Below, piece by piece: positions 17,514 to 25,968 of a stretch of 64,000 nt of DNA. The notes beneath the pieces were generated by a model. That model was not told where the DNA came from. It saw only the letters and a program-made list of their open reading frames with translations, and made no database searches. Numbering within the stretch: position 1 is the stretch's first letter; the number at the start of each line of letters is the position of its first letter. The position numbers were made by a program, and so were the translations under genes. Source of the DNA: Microtetraspora sp. NBRC 13810 (GTDB lineage Bacteria > Actinomycetota > Actinomycetes > Streptosporangiales > Streptosporangiaceae); NCBI RefSeq assembly GCF_030268685.1, contig NZ_BSRQ01000017.1:1-64000 (forward strand). Direction: 5' to 3'.

Positions 17514-18044
17514 TCTCGCCTAATTGTGCATGATCCAGCGGGCGAGGGTGTATTCGATATCTGAGGTGTGTTGGGTGGGAGGGGGGAGTGCTGGTATTTC
17601 TGCTGGTCAGAGGGGGTGATGGTGGTGTGGGTGGGCGTTGGAACGATCTTGGGGGCGGGGAGGTGTGCGGGGTCGTCGCACTGAATCGCGTTCTTGTGGG
17701 GCGGGGCGCGTTCGGTGGGGGAGCCGGGCTCGTGGTTGAGGGATGGGGCGCCCGCGCAGGCCGCCAGGGGCTTGAAGGGGGGTTCCATGCCGAGGACGGG
17801 CGGGCTGCCGGGGAGCGCGACGGATGGCGTAGGTGGTGGCGACCGTCTCAGCCGGTCGCCGACGTGGGTTACAGGGTGGCCGGCGTCGGGGTGTTCGCGG
17901 GCCAGGGGCGGAGGTTCACGATGGGAGGGCCGGTGCGCTGAGTCGCGATGGGAGGGCCGGTGCGCTGAGTTGCGGTGGGAGGGCCGGTGTGGAGTTGGGG
18001 GCTTGAGCTGAGGGGGGTCACGGGGGACGGCCTAGGATCGGGGG
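17514..18044. other. Gene-free spacer with short tandem repeats
   Basis: I find no convincing gene between tRNA-Arg and the VOC gene. The stretch is very G-rich on the plus strand and contains a 27-bp tandem repeat at 17921-17990. Open frames through it have no family resemblance and no good ribosome-binding sites. Confidence 0.6.
17921..17990. repeat. 27-bp tandem repeat, about 2.6 copies
   Basis: The unit beginning atgggagggccggtgcgctg recurs at 17921, 17948 and (slightly diverged) 17975, a constant period of 27 bp. No spacers separate the copies, so it is not a CRISPR array. Confidence 0.75.
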
Positions 18045-18431
18045 GTGATCGCTGAGTTGGAATGTGTGGTGCTGGACTGTTCGGATCCGTTGCGGCTTGC
18101 CGGGTTCTATCAGGCGGTGATCGGCGGGGTTGTCAACCAGCCGGACGCGCGGTGGTCGCTTGACGACGACTGGGCGACGTTGCACCTGTCGTCCGGTCTT
18201 GTGATCTGCTTCCAGCGGGTCGCGGACTACCGGCCGCCGCGCTGGCCCGATCCCTCCCGGCCGCAGCAGTTCCATCTGGACTTCGGGGTCGCGGAGCTGG
18301 ATCAGGCGCAGGAGCAGGTGTTGTCGTGGGGGGCGACGGTGCTGGACGCCGGGTCCGCCGGGCGGAGCTGGCGGATCTACGCCGACCCTGAGGGGCATCC
18401 CTTCTGCCTGGTCCGGCATCGGCGCTCCTAA
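18045..18431 (+). CDS. VOC (glyoxalase/bleomycin-resistance fold) family protein
   Basis: The 128-residue protein has the paired beta-alpha-beta-beta-beta pattern of the vicinal oxygen chelate superfamily: VVLDCSDPLRLAGFYQ at the N-terminus, a central FHLDFGV strand and the closing YADPEGHPFCLV. Metal-ligand candidates are the His of FHLDF and residues near the C-terminal ADPEGHPFC loop. Many small actinobacterial VOC proteins of this type have no known substrate. GTG is the start codon. The last four bases overlap the end of the convergent MHS transporter gene. Confidence 0.85.
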   Translation: MIAELECVVLDCSDPLRLAGFYQAVIGGVVNQPDARWSLDDDWATLHLSSGLVICFQRVADYRPPRWPDPSRPQQFHLDFGVAELDQAQEQVLSWGATVLDAGSAGRSWRIYADPEGHPFCLVRHRRS

Positions 18432-19759
18432 CCGGTCCGGGGGCTCACCTCGTCGTATTCGACCGCGTAGTCCTGGTTGGCGCGGTCCTTGAGGGCCAGG
18501 GCGGCGATGACGCTGATCAGGGCGCAGATCGCCATGTAGATCGCGATGGGGAGTGAGCTCTGGTAGGTGGCGTACAACCAGACGGCGATCAGCGGGGCGG
18601 GGCCGCCCGAGGTGACCGAGGCGAGCTGGTAGCCGAGGGAGGCGCCGCTGTAGCGGAGCCGTCCGGTGAAGCTCTCGGCGATGAACGTGGCCTGCGGGCC
18701 GTACTGGATGTCGTGGATGGGGGAGGTCAGCACGATGGCCAGGAAGACCAGCGCCGGGACGCGGGTGTCCAGCAGCGGCCAGTAGACGAAGGACCAGACC
18801 ACCATGGCCGCGGCGCCTGTGGCGTACAGGCGGCGGCGGCCGACGAGGTCGGAGACGTAGCCCCAGAACGGGACGGTGAACAGCGAGACGACGCCCGCGA
18901 TGATGACGTAGAGGTAGACGTCGCTCGCCGCGAAGCCGAGGGTCTTGGTGGCGTAGGTCAGGATGAAGACGGTGAAGATGTAGAACGGCGCCTGCTGGCC
19001 GGTGCGGAGCAGCGCGCTGAGCACGATCTCCCGCCAGTTCCTGACGATGACCTCGCGGACGGGGACGCGCTCGACCCGGTTCTCCTCGACGACCTTGGTG
19101 AAGACCGGCGTCTCCAGGATGCCTAGCCTGATGTAGAGGCCGACCCCGGCCATCACGATGCTGAGCAGGAACGGGATGCGCCAGCCCCAGTACGGGTCGA
19201 GCGGCTGGAAGATCTGCAGGGCCGTGTAGCCGAGCACGAGGCCGACCGGGACGCCGAACTGCGGCCAGCTGCCGAGGAAGCCGCGCCGGCCGCCGCGTGA
19301 CTTGCCCCATTCGGTGGCGAGCAGCACGGACCCGCCCCATTCGCCGCCGACGCTGATGCCCTGGAGCAGGCGCAGGAGTGTGAGCAGGATGCCGCCCCAG
19401 ATGCCGATCTGATCGTAGGTGGGCACCAGGCCGACGAGCGCCGTGGCGACGCCCATGGTCAGCAGGGTGATGATCAGGGTGGCCTTGCGGCCGATGCGGT
19501 CGCCGTAGTGGCCGAAGATCGCCGCACCGATCGGGCGGGCGGCGAACCCGCCGAAATAGGTGCCGAGGGCGAGCAGCAGCCCCGTCGTCGGGTCGCTCGT
19601 CGGGAAGTACAGCTCCGCGAAGATGGTGCTGGCGGCGAAGCCGTACAGGAAGAAGTCGTACCACTCGATCGAGGTCCCCACGGCGGAGGCGACCACCGCC
19701 CGGACCAGCTGCCGTTTCCGCTGCTCGCCCGTCGCGTCTGACCGCCGCTCCTCGACCAT
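18428..19759 (-). CDS. MHS-family metabolite:proton symporter (MFS)
   Basis: The 443-residue, 12-helix membrane protein is of the metabolite:H+ symporter branch of the major facilitator superfamily (ProP/ShiA/KgtP-like). Family marks are SAVGTSIEWYDFFLYG in helix 1, the loop GHYGDRIGRKATL between helices 2 and 3, and LLQGISVGGEWGGS in helix 4-5. Substrates in this branch include organic acids, shikimate and betaine; the sequence does not decide which. GGAGG lies 8 nt before the ATG. The gene follows a serine hydrolase gene by 113 bp on the same strand. A perfect 13-bp palindrome in that gap may be its operator. Confidence 0.9.
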   Translation of the reverse strand: MVEERRSDATGEQRKRQLVRAVVASAVGTSIEWYDFFLYGFAASTIFAELYFPTSDPTTGLLLALGTYFGGFAARPIGAAIFGHYGDRIGRKATLIITLLTMGVATALVGLVPTYDQIGIWGGILLTLLRLLQGISVGGEWGGSVLLATEWGKSRGGRRGFLGSWPQFGVPVGLVLGYTALQIFQPLDPYWGWRIPFLLSIVMAGVGLYIRLGILETPVFTKVVEENRVERVPVREVIVRNWREIVLSALLRTGQQAPFYIFTVFILTYATKTLGFAASDVYLYVIIAGVVSLFTVPFWGYVSDLVGRRRLYATGAAAMVVWSFVYWPLLDTRVPALVFLAIVLTSPIHDIQYGPQATFIAESFTGRLRYSGASLGYQLASVTSGGPAPLIAVWLYATYQSSLPIAIYMAICALISVIAALALKDRANQDYAVEYDEVSPRTG

Positions 19760-19810
19760 CTACCGCTCCTCCGGCAGTGCGATCGTTTCCGCGACGGTAC
19801 ATGATGCCTC

Positions 19811-19823
19811 GGTGATAATCACC
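19811..19823. promoter_or_regulatory. Perfect 13-bp palindrome upstream of the MHS transporter
   Basis: ggtgataatcacc is an exact inverted repeat about a central A, 52 bp upstream of the transporter start codon. The size and symmetry fit an operator for a dimeric repressor (GntR, TetR or LacI type). No regulator is encoded next to it. Confidence 0.5.
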
Positions 19824-19872
19824 AGGCTCTTCACCGGCGGTGAGGGACGCCTTCTCCCCGAGGTGGCCGGTC

Positions 19873-21021
19873 TCAGCTTCCGGCCGCGTGTCGCCAGAAG
19901 TCGCGCATGATCGCGGGGGCGGTGGGGCCGGCCATCTCCAGCTGGGTGAGCAGGATGGTGGTCGTGCCGGTGGACGGGGTGATGTGCGCGGCGGTGCCGG
20001 TGCCGCCGATCCAGCCGTAGCGCCCGGGGACGTTCCACACGTCGGTGGGGGTGACGTCGACCGAGCCGCCGTATCCCCAGCCCTGGCCCTCGATGAACAG
20101 CGTGGAGGCGTCGCGCTGGGCCGGGGTGAGGTGGTCGGTGGTCATCTGCCGGACCGACGCGGGGGACAGCAGGCGGCGGCCGGCGACCGTGCCTCCGGCG
20201 AGGAGCATCCGGGCGAAGGCGAGCCAGTCGTCGGCGGTAGAGACGAGGCCCCCGGCGCCGGACGGGAAGATCGGCGGCAGGGCCCACTGGCCGTCGGGGG
20301 CGTCGACGAGCTCGGGAGCGCCTGAGGCACCGGTGCGGTAGTAGGCGACGAGCCGGTCGAGCTTGCCGGCCGGCACCTCGAACCCGGTGTCCACCATGCC
20401 GAGCGGCTCGAACAGCCGCTCCGCCAGGAACTCGGGCAGCGGGACGCCGGAGGCGCGGGCGATCAGCACGCCCTGGATGTCGGAGCAGGTGTTGTAGAGC
20501 CAGGCGTCTCCGGGCTGGTGCAGCATCGGGATGCGGGACAGCGCGGCCATCCACTCGTCCGGCGCGGGGACGTGCTGCGGCTGCGGCGGCCCCTGCTTCA
20601 GCTCGCTGAACAGCGGGGCCACCGCCGGGAGGGAGAAGTCGGACGGGAAGCCGTAGCCCGCGCGGAAGGTGAGGAGGTCGGCGACGGTGATCGGCCTGGC
20701 GGCGGGGACCACGTCGTCGACCGGGCTCGCGGGCGTGCGGACCACGACCGGCGACGCCAGCTCCGGCAGCCATTTCCGCACCGGGTCCTCCAGTGCGACG
20801 CGGCCGTCGTCGACCAGCATCATGACCGCCGCGGCGACGACGGGCTTGGTCGCGGAGGCTATCCGGAAGATGGAGTCCCTGGCCATGGGGGAGGTGCCGT
20901 CGAGGTCGGCGGAGCCGGTGGCCTCGACCTCGACCCGGTCGCCCCGGGCCACCAGGGCCACCGCTCCGGGCGCCGCCTGGCCGCCGGTGTGCTGTCGCAG
21001 GATGTCGTGCAGCGTGCTCAT
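19873..21021 (-). CDS. Serine hydrolase, class C beta-lactamase/EstB fold
   Basis: The 382-residue protein is of the beta-lactamase/transpeptidase-like superfamily. The nucleophile motif SATK is at residues 56-59, a Tyr-Asn motif follows in WLYNTCSD, and a Gly-rich stretch ending in HITPSTG near the C-terminus is in the place of the KTG box. There is no obvious signal peptide, so it is more likely a cytosolic esterase (EstB-like) or peptidase than a resistance lactamase. It is transcribed toward the MHS transporter and may share a message with it, although the gap contains a possible operator. The substrate is unknown. Confidence 0.86.
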   Translation of the reverse strand: MSTLHDILRQHTGGQAAPGAVALVARGDRVEVEATGSADLDGTSPMARDSIFRIASATKPVVAAAVMMLVDDGRVALEDPVRKWLPELASPVVVRTPASPVDDVVPAARPITVADLLTFRAGYGFPSDFSLPAVAPLFSELKQGPPQPQHVPAPDEWMAALSRIPMLHQPGDAWLYNTCSDIQGVLIARASGVPLPEFLAERLFEPLGMVDTGFEVPAGKLDRLVAYYRTGASGAPELVDAPDGQWALPPIFPSGAGGLVSTADDWLAFARMLLAGGTVAGRRLLSPASVRQMTTDHLTPAQRDASTLFIEGQGWGYGGSVDVTPTDVWNVPGRYGWIGGTGTAAHITPSTGTTTILLTQLEMAGPTAPAIMRDFWRHAAGS

Positions 21022-21135
21022 GGACGCACTGTTTCACGTGCCACCGACAAAGAGAGGCGCCCGCGGCGGAGGCGTGGCCGCCGCCGTCGCGGGCGCGCGA
21101 ACGGTCAGGTAGGGCGCGGTACGGGGTGGATCGGG

Positions 21136-21582
21136 TCAGTCGGCGACCATGCGGGACCGGCGGCCTTCCTGTTCGCGCTGGCGGCGGATGACGTAGGTGC
21201 CGGGGACGCAGCCCGTGGCGCCGTGTTCGGGGTGCAGGAGGTAGGCGGCGGCCGAGGTTTCGAACAGGCCGATGGCCAGGGCGTCGGCGTCGTACACGTT
21301 GTCCGTCCAGCGGCAGGCGCCGGGGTCGGCGACGAGGGTGTGCGGGTTGCCGCCGGCTTCGCCGCGGAGCAGTTCGACGCCGCCCGCGGGGACGTCCCGC
21401 CAGCGGGCGCCGGTCCAGACCTGGATGGAGGCCGAGATGACCGGCAGCGGGATGACGATGAGGTCGCCCTGGGCCTGGAGGCCGTCGACGACGGGGACGG
21501 TCACGGACTGTTCGAGATGGTCGAGTACGGTGAGCCCGGTTCGCCGGGCGAGGGAGGCGAGAGTCACGTTCACGGCGGGCAC
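21136..21582 (-). CDS. Conserved hypothetical protein paired with DUF6745 gene
   Basis: The 148-residue protein has no signal peptide or membrane helices and no motif I can name. It starts with GTG one base after the stop of the DUF6745 gene, so the two are almost certainly cotranscribed and possibly translationally coupled. Proteins of this kind commonly accompany DUF6745 proteins in actinomycetes. The Arg-rich C-terminus (RRQREQEGRRSR) could bind nucleic acid or be disordered. A joint but unknown function is inferred from gene pairing only. Confidence 0.7.
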   Translation of the reverse strand: MPAVNVTLASLARRTGLTVLDHLEQSVTVPVVDGLQAQGDLIVIPLPVISASIQVWTGARWRDVPAGGVELLRGEAGGNPHTLVADPGACRWTDNVYDADALAIGLFETSAAAYLLHPEHGATGCVPGTYVIRRQREQEGRRSRMVAD

Positions 21583-21583
21583 C

Positions 21584-22657
21584 TCAGGTTCGGCGGACGA
21601 GGGTGGAGTACTGCTCGGCGGACAACCCGTAGGTCCAGCCGGCGGCGGCGACCGGGTCGTCGAAGAAGCCCGGCACGGTCAGGCCGTACCGGCGGCGGCG
21701 CCCGTCGCGTTCGACGGAGCCGTTGACCGCCAGCAGGACCCGGGTGTCCTCGCGCACGTCGTAGAGGTGGAGCGAGGAGCCCGGGTTGCCCGGGTCGGGC
21801 GCGGAGGCGACGAGCCTCAGCCCGGCCCGTTCGATGTAGGACTCCCAGCCGATGCGTTCGATCGCGCACCGCCTGACCTCGACGTTGGCCTCCCGTTCTA
21901 TCCGCCACACGGCCGGATCCGTGATCACCCAGGAGGGCACGCGCGTACCGTGCCAGGCGTACAGCTCCCAGCCGTCGGCGTAACGCACGGCGGGGCCGTC
22001 CGCGCAGTGCAGGCGCACCTCGCCGTCGTCGCCGGACACCTCCGTGCGCATGACGGCGGGCCGCTCGGAGATGACGCACACGTCTTCGCGGGGCCACCAC
22101 CAGCCGCAGGACCGGCCCGCCGCCGCCCACAGGTCGAGCCGCCGGTTCTGCTCGGGGGTGAAGACCACGCCCGCCGCCCGGCGGACGAAGTCGTAGTGGG
22201 CGATCCAGGCGACGCCCAGCGCCGTGTACCAGGCGTCCGACCGCGCGGTCTTCGAGTCGTGCGCCGCCCGGAGCGCCGTCCCCAGGGTGTTCCGGGTGGA
22301 CCGGGTGAGCGAGTCGAACACCTGGGGGCGGATCACCCAGTTCAGTGCCCGGTGGATCCCGGCGTCGAGCTCCAGGCCGAGCGCCGCCCTCGACGCTCGG
22401 AGCCGGGAGGGCACGGTCCACTCGGACACGCGGTCCATGGACTCCGAGGGCTTTGGCCGCGTTCCCGGCGGGACGGTCGTGAGGGCGGTGGCCGGTGACG
22501 AGACCCAGTGGAAACGTGGTGGGGCGAGCCCGATCAGGTGGTAGAGCCCTGTGACGGCCGCCTCTGCGGCCTGACGGTCGGTGGGTGACGTCGACAGCGT
22601 CGCGCCCAGCCATTCTTCGCGGATGCCGGCAGCTTCCCGCTGCACGAGAACGCTCAC
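21584..22657 (-). CDS. DUF6745-family protein
   Basis: The 357-residue protein carries the signature of the DUF6745 family: EVRLHCADGPAVRYADG, then LYAWHGTRVPSWVI, then NVEVRRCAIERIGWESYI, and a closing beta-rich portion LHLYDV...VLLAVNGS. The family is common in actinomycetes and in some multicellular bacteria and has no established activity. The LYAWHG block is the invariant core. It starts with GTG and no clear ribosome-binding site. It is the first gene of a two-gene unit with the 148-residue protein. Confidence 0.82.
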   Translation of the reverse strand: MSVLVQREAAGIREEWLGATLSTSPTDRQAAEAAVTGLYHLIGLAPPRFHWVSSPATALTTVPPGTRPKPSESMDRVSEWTVPSRLRASRAALGLELDAGIHRALNWVIRPQVFDSLTRSTRNTLGTALRAAHDSKTARSDAWYTALGVAWIAHYDFVRRAAGVVFTPEQNRRLDLWAAAGRSCGWWWPREDVCVISERPAVMRTEVSGDDGEVRLHCADGPAVRYADGWELYAWHGTRVPSWVITDPAVWRIEREANVEVRRCAIERIGWESYIERAGLRLVASAPDPGNPGSSLHLYDVREDTRVLLAVNGSVERDGRRRRYGLTVPGFFDDPVAAAGWTYGLSAEQYSTLVRRT

Positions 22658-22799
22658 CGGATGGAGGTGGCGTCGTCCTTTCCTACGATCATGTTCAGGA
22701 TGGTGACAGATCGTTCCCGCCGATGTCCACCCCCGAAGGCCATCGCACCTCCGTGCGGGTCACCCGCAGGACACCGGCGCGGCGGCCGGGCAGCGTGGG

Positions 22800-23471
22800 T
22801 CAGATGAGTCCGTCGTCGTGGGCCTTTTCAATGGTGACGAGGGTGGCGTCGATGTGCTGGAGGGTCAGCCGGACGGCGCCCTCGGCGTCGCCCGCCCGGT
22901 AGAGCCCGACCAGCGTGTGGTGGTCGGTGTTGGCCTTGTGGAGGTGCTGGGGGCTGGCGCCGAGGGCGAGGTTGACGTAGGGGATCGCGCTGTCGCGGAG
23001 GCCGGCGAGGATGCCGGCCAGCCGGCTGCCGTCGGCGGGGCGGCACAGGGCGGCGTGGAACCCGCGGTTGAGGTCGATCCAGGCGGCGTGGCCCGGCTCG
23101 CGCTCCATCGCCCGCTGGAGGTGCTCGACGTGGGCGAGGTCGTCGGGGGTGAGGTGTCCGATGACCCGGCGGATCATGAGGGGCTCCAGCGTGGTGCGCA
23201 GCTCGTGGATCTCGCGGACCTCGGCGATGTCGAGGGAGCGGACGACCGCGCCGCGGTGCGGGTCGACGGAGACCAGGCCCTGGGTGGCGAGATCGCGCAG
23301 CGCCTCGCGCACCGGAGTGGTGCTGACGCCCAGCTCGGTGGCGAGCTCGGCCTGGACCAGCCGGGCGCCGCCCTTGAGGGTGCCGCCGAGGATCGCCGAA
23401 CGCAGGGTCGTGAGCACATACTCGTGCGCGGTGCGGTTCCGCGGCGAACTCGCGAATCTGCCGGGCGACAA
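22800..23471 (-). CDS. GntR-family (FadR/VanR-type) repressor
   Basis: The 223-residue protein has an N-terminal winged helix (LVQAELATELGVSTTPVREAL) and a C-terminal helical FCD effector domain (about residues 85-215) with the metal-binding Asp/His pattern, for example DLNRGFHAAL and NTDHHTLV. I chose the TTG at 23471 because GGAGGAGG lies 8 nt upstream; a longer frame to 23600 has no such site and would run over the divergent promoter. It is divergent from the MFS gene, whose promoter carries a perfect palindrome at the -10/+1 region. Repression of the transporter and itself, relieved by a small carboxylate, is inferred. Confidence 0.87.
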   Translation of the reverse strand: MSPGRFASSPRNRTAHEYVLTTLRSAILGGTLKGGARLVQAELATELGVSTTPVREALRDLATQGLVSVDPHRGAVVRSLDIAEVREIHELRTTLEPLMIRRVIGHLTPDDLAHVEHLQRAMEREPGHAAWIDLNRGFHAALCRPADGSRLAGILAGLRDSAIPYVNLALGASPQHLHKANTDHHTLVGLYRAGDAEGAVRLTLQHIDATLVTIEKAHDDGLI

Positions 23472-23514
23472 GCTGCCTCCTCCATGACCGGTCCCATCCT
23501 TGACCAGGGCATTC

Positions 23515-23543
23515 TTGACTCTTTGCAGAATGGATTTTATAAG
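23515..23543 (+). promoter_or_regulatory. Promoter of the MFS gene
   Basis: TTGACT at 23515-23520, a 17-bp spacer, and TATAAG at 23538-23543 form a near-consensus promoter for the principal sigma factor, reading toward the MFS start at 23599. Confidence 0.7.
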
Positions 23544-23553
23544 ATGCAGCATC
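23543..23553. promoter_or_regulatory. Candidate GntR operator
   Basis: gatgcagcatc is a perfect palindrome about a central A and begins at the last base of the MFS -10 box, so a bound dimer would block transcription initiation. It lies about 75 bp from the GntR start codon and would also fit autorepression. Confidence 0.55.
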
Positions 23554-23598
23554 ATTGTAAAACGACGAGCGGAGGAAGCACGGGAGGGCGGGGAGGGC

Positions 23599-24846
23599 AT
23601 GGGCGACGACGCCGTCGACAGCGGGGCCGCCGTGACCGGCCGCGCGCGACTGACCAGGGCGGTCGCTCTGCCGAGCTTCGGCCTGCTCGTCGCGTCCTAC
23701 GTGGTCAACTCGATGGACCGGCAGGTCTTCCCGGCGCTGGTGCCGCACATCGGCGGCGAGTACGGCTTCACACCCGGCCAGGGTGACCTGCTGGTCGCGC
23801 TGTGCACGGTGGGCATCGGGGCGGCGGGCATCCCGGCCGGCTTCCTGCTCGACAGGTTCTCCCGCAAGGCCGTGATGCTGGCCGGCATCCTCATCTACTC
23901 GGTGTTCACCCTGCTCACCACGATGTCGCTCGGCCTGTTCGACATGTCCGTGTACCGCGCGCTGTCCGGCGTCGGCGAGTCGTTGCAGGGGACCGCGCTG
24001 TTCGCGGCCGTCGGCGCGTACTTCTTCGCCCGCCGGGCGCTGGCCGTGGGCGGGCTCAACTTCGCCTACGGGCTCGGCGGTCTCCTCGGCCCGCTGGCCG
24101 GCGCGGGGATGGACGGCGCCACCGGCACGTGGCGCTCGGCCCTGTGGGTGTACGGCCTGCTCGGCCTGGGTTTCGTCGTGCTCATCGCGGCGCTGGTCGG
24201 CAAGGTGTTCACCGAGCACGTCGGGCGGGACCGCCGGCCCGTCCGCGTGTACGAGCCCGGCCACGCGCAGGACGGCCTGCTCAACCGCAACGTGGTGATG
24301 CTGGCGTCGGTCGCCATGGTGGTGGGGGTCACCATGTACGGCTATATCGGCCTCTATCCGACCTACCTCCAGGAGAAGCTCGGCTTCACCGCCGGGCAGG
24401 CGGGACTGGCGGCCGGCATGTTCGGGCTGGGAGCGCTGGCCGGGCCGGTCGCCGGGTGGCTCGGCGACCGGTTCGACCAGCGCACCATCATGATCGCCGC
24501 GCTGATCGCCGGGTCGGCGGTCGGCTACCTGCTGTTCAACGGGCCCACCACGGTCGGGCCGCAGGTCGTGCTGTCCTTCGCCGAAGGGGCGATCGCGAGC
24601 GGCTTCCTGTTCGTCAACATCTACTCGGCCATGCAGCGCTCGGTGCGACCGGACCTGATCGGCCGGGTGTCCGGCGTCTACATGGCGAGTTTCTTCGTTC
24701 CCGCCGGGCTCGCGGGATACCTGTTCTCGGCGCTCGTCGACTCGACGGGCTGGAGCGGCGCGGGCTTCCTGCAGCTCACCCTGCTGCCGCTGATCGCGCT
24801 GATGGCCCTGCTCTTCGTGGACGGCGCCTCCGCCGCCCCCCGCTGA
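23599..24846 (+). CDS. Major facilitator superfamily transporter
   Basis: The 415-residue, 12-helix protein has the MFS loop between helices 2 and 3 (GFLLDRFSRKAVML) and its repeat in the second half (GWLGDRFDQRTIM). Asn-Ser-Met-Asp-Arg in helix 1 (VVNSMDRQVFP) is a pattern of the anion:cation symporter/sugar-phosphate branch. I placed the start at 23599 (ATG, with GGGAGG upstream), because the longer frame to 23500 would begin before the promoter's -35 box. It is divergent from the GntR regulator, which probably controls it. An organic acid substrate is plausible but not shown. Confidence 0.86.
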   Translation: MGDDAVDSGAAVTGRARLTRAVALPSFGLLVASYVVNSMDRQVFPALVPHIGGEYGFTPGQGDLLVALCTVGIGAAGIPAGFLLDRFSRKAVMLAGILIYSVFTLLTTMSLGLFDMSVYRALSGVGESLQGTALFAAVGAYFFARRALAVGGLNFAYGLGGLLGPLAGAGMDGATGTWRSALWVYGLLGLGFVVLIAALVGKVFTEHVGRDRRPVRVYEPGHAQDGLLNRNVVMLASVAMVVGVTMYGYIGLYPTYLQEKLGFTAGQAGLAAGMFGLGALAGPVAGWLGDRFDQRTIMIAALIAGSAVGYLLFNGPTTVGPQVVLSFAEGAIASGFLFVNIYSAMQRSVRPDLIGRVSGVYMASFFVPAGLAGYLFSALVDSTGWSGAGFLQLTLLPLIALMALLFVDGASAAPR

Positions 24847-24854
24847 GCCGCGGG

Positions 24855-25790
24855 TCAGGCGGCGAGCGTCTCCTCGGACACCTGCCACAGCCGGGCGGCC
24901 GCCTCGGGGTCGAGGGCGTGGGGCGCCACGCCGGCCCAGGCGCCCGGCTCGTACGGCTCCGCCTCCTGGCAGTCCTCGAAGTACCGCCCGCCGACGCCTT
25001 CCAGCAGCGGCGAGGTGGCGAGCAGCACGGACGTGGCCGCGCCCTGCTCGGGGGTCTTCCACCGCGCGGCGACGCCGGTCTGGGCGATCAGCCCGTCGAG
25101 GAACTCCTGGGACATGTGCCGCTGGAGGTTGGTCAGGATGCCGCCCGGCATCAGCGCGTTGACCGTGATCCCGTCGTCGGCCCAGCGCCTGGTCGCCTCC
25201 ACGGCGAACAGCACGTTGGCGGTCTTGGACTGGCCGTAGGCGAGCATGGGATCGTAGGCGCGCTCGTTGAAGTGGATGTCCTCGAAGACCACCGGCGAGC
25301 GCAGGTGCCCGCTGGAGCTGACCGAGACGACGCGGGCGCCGTCCGCTCCGGCGAGCGCGTCGTGCAGGCCGGTGGCCAGTGCGAAGTGGCCCAGATGGTT
25401 GGTGGCGAACTGGAGCTCCCAGCCTTCCGGCGTACGCGTCTCGGGGGTGGCCATCACGCCGGCGTTGTTCACCAGGAGGTGCAGCGGTCCCTCCCAGGCG
25501 CCGGTGAAGGCGGCCACCGACGCCTGGTCGCCGAGGTCGAGCCGGGCGACGAGGACGCCCTTGTTGCCGGTGGTGGCGGTGATGTCCTCGGCGGTGCGCC
25601 CGCCCGCGGCGAGGTCGCGGACGGCCAGCGTCACCTCGGCGCCGGCGGCGGCCAGTGCCCTGGCGGTCTCGACGCCGATCCCGGACGAGCCACCGGTGAC
25701 GACGGCCCGGCGGCCGGTGAGATCGATTCCGGCCACGACCTCCGCGGCGGTGGACCTGGCGCCGAACGGGGTGCTGATGCGAGTGGTCAT
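24855..25790 (-). CDS. Short-chain dehydrogenase/reductase
   Basis: The 311-residue NAD(P)-dependent oxidoreductase is of the classical/retinol-dehydrogenase-like SDR type. The cofactor loop TGGSSGIG is at residues 33-40, NNAGV follows, and the catalytic Ser lies in VVSVSSSG with Tyr-x3-Lys in YGQSK. Length and the ARLDLGDQASV strand match the group often annotated as WW-domain or light-dependent protochlorophyllide-type SDRs. It converges with the MFS gene (8-bp gap) and is divergent from a TetR regulator across 178 bp with inverted repeats. That regulator probably controls it. The physiological substrate is unknown. Confidence 0.9.
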   Translation of the reverse strand: MTTRISTPFGARSTAAEVVAGIDLTGRRAVVTGGSSGIGVETARALAAAGAEVTLAVRDLAAGGRTAEDITATTGNKGVLVARLDLGDQASVAAFTGAWEGPLHLLVNNAGVMATPETRTPEGWELQFATNHLGHFALATGLHDALAGADGARVVSVSSSGHLRSPVVFEDIHFNERAYDPMLAYGQSKTANVLFAVEATRRWADDGITVNALMPGGILTNLQRHMSQEFLDGLIAQTGVAARWKTPEQGAATSVLLATSPLLEGVGGRYFEDCQEAEPYEPGAWAGVAPHALDPEAAARLWQVSEETLAA

Positions 25791-25838
25791 GATCCTGCCT
25801 GTCCTGCTCGAAGGGCGGACCGAGGCCCGGTATGGTGA

Positions 25839-25893
25839 TAACCGGATGAGCCTCCGTTACGCCTTCCACTGTATGTGGAGGTTCCTCCGGTTA
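25839..25893. promoter_or_regulatory. Nested inverted repeats between SDR and TetR genes
   Basis: Outer arms taaccgga (25839-25846) and tccggtta (25886-25893) are exact complements. Inside them tccac (25865-25869) pairs with gtgga (25875-25879). The region lies between divergent start codons and is a probable TetR operator, possibly two sites. Confidence 0.5.
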
Positions 25894-25968
25894 GCAAGCT
25901 GGGCCGTGATCCCGCATATTTGGCTGTGACGTACCCGCGAGCCGTACGTCCGTGACCGAGGAGGAGCC

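Noticed and set aside
17921-17990. Possible CRISPR-like array
   Set aside because: The 27-bp units are directly adjacent with no spacers and no cas genes are present; the same holds for the repeats at 35962-36096.
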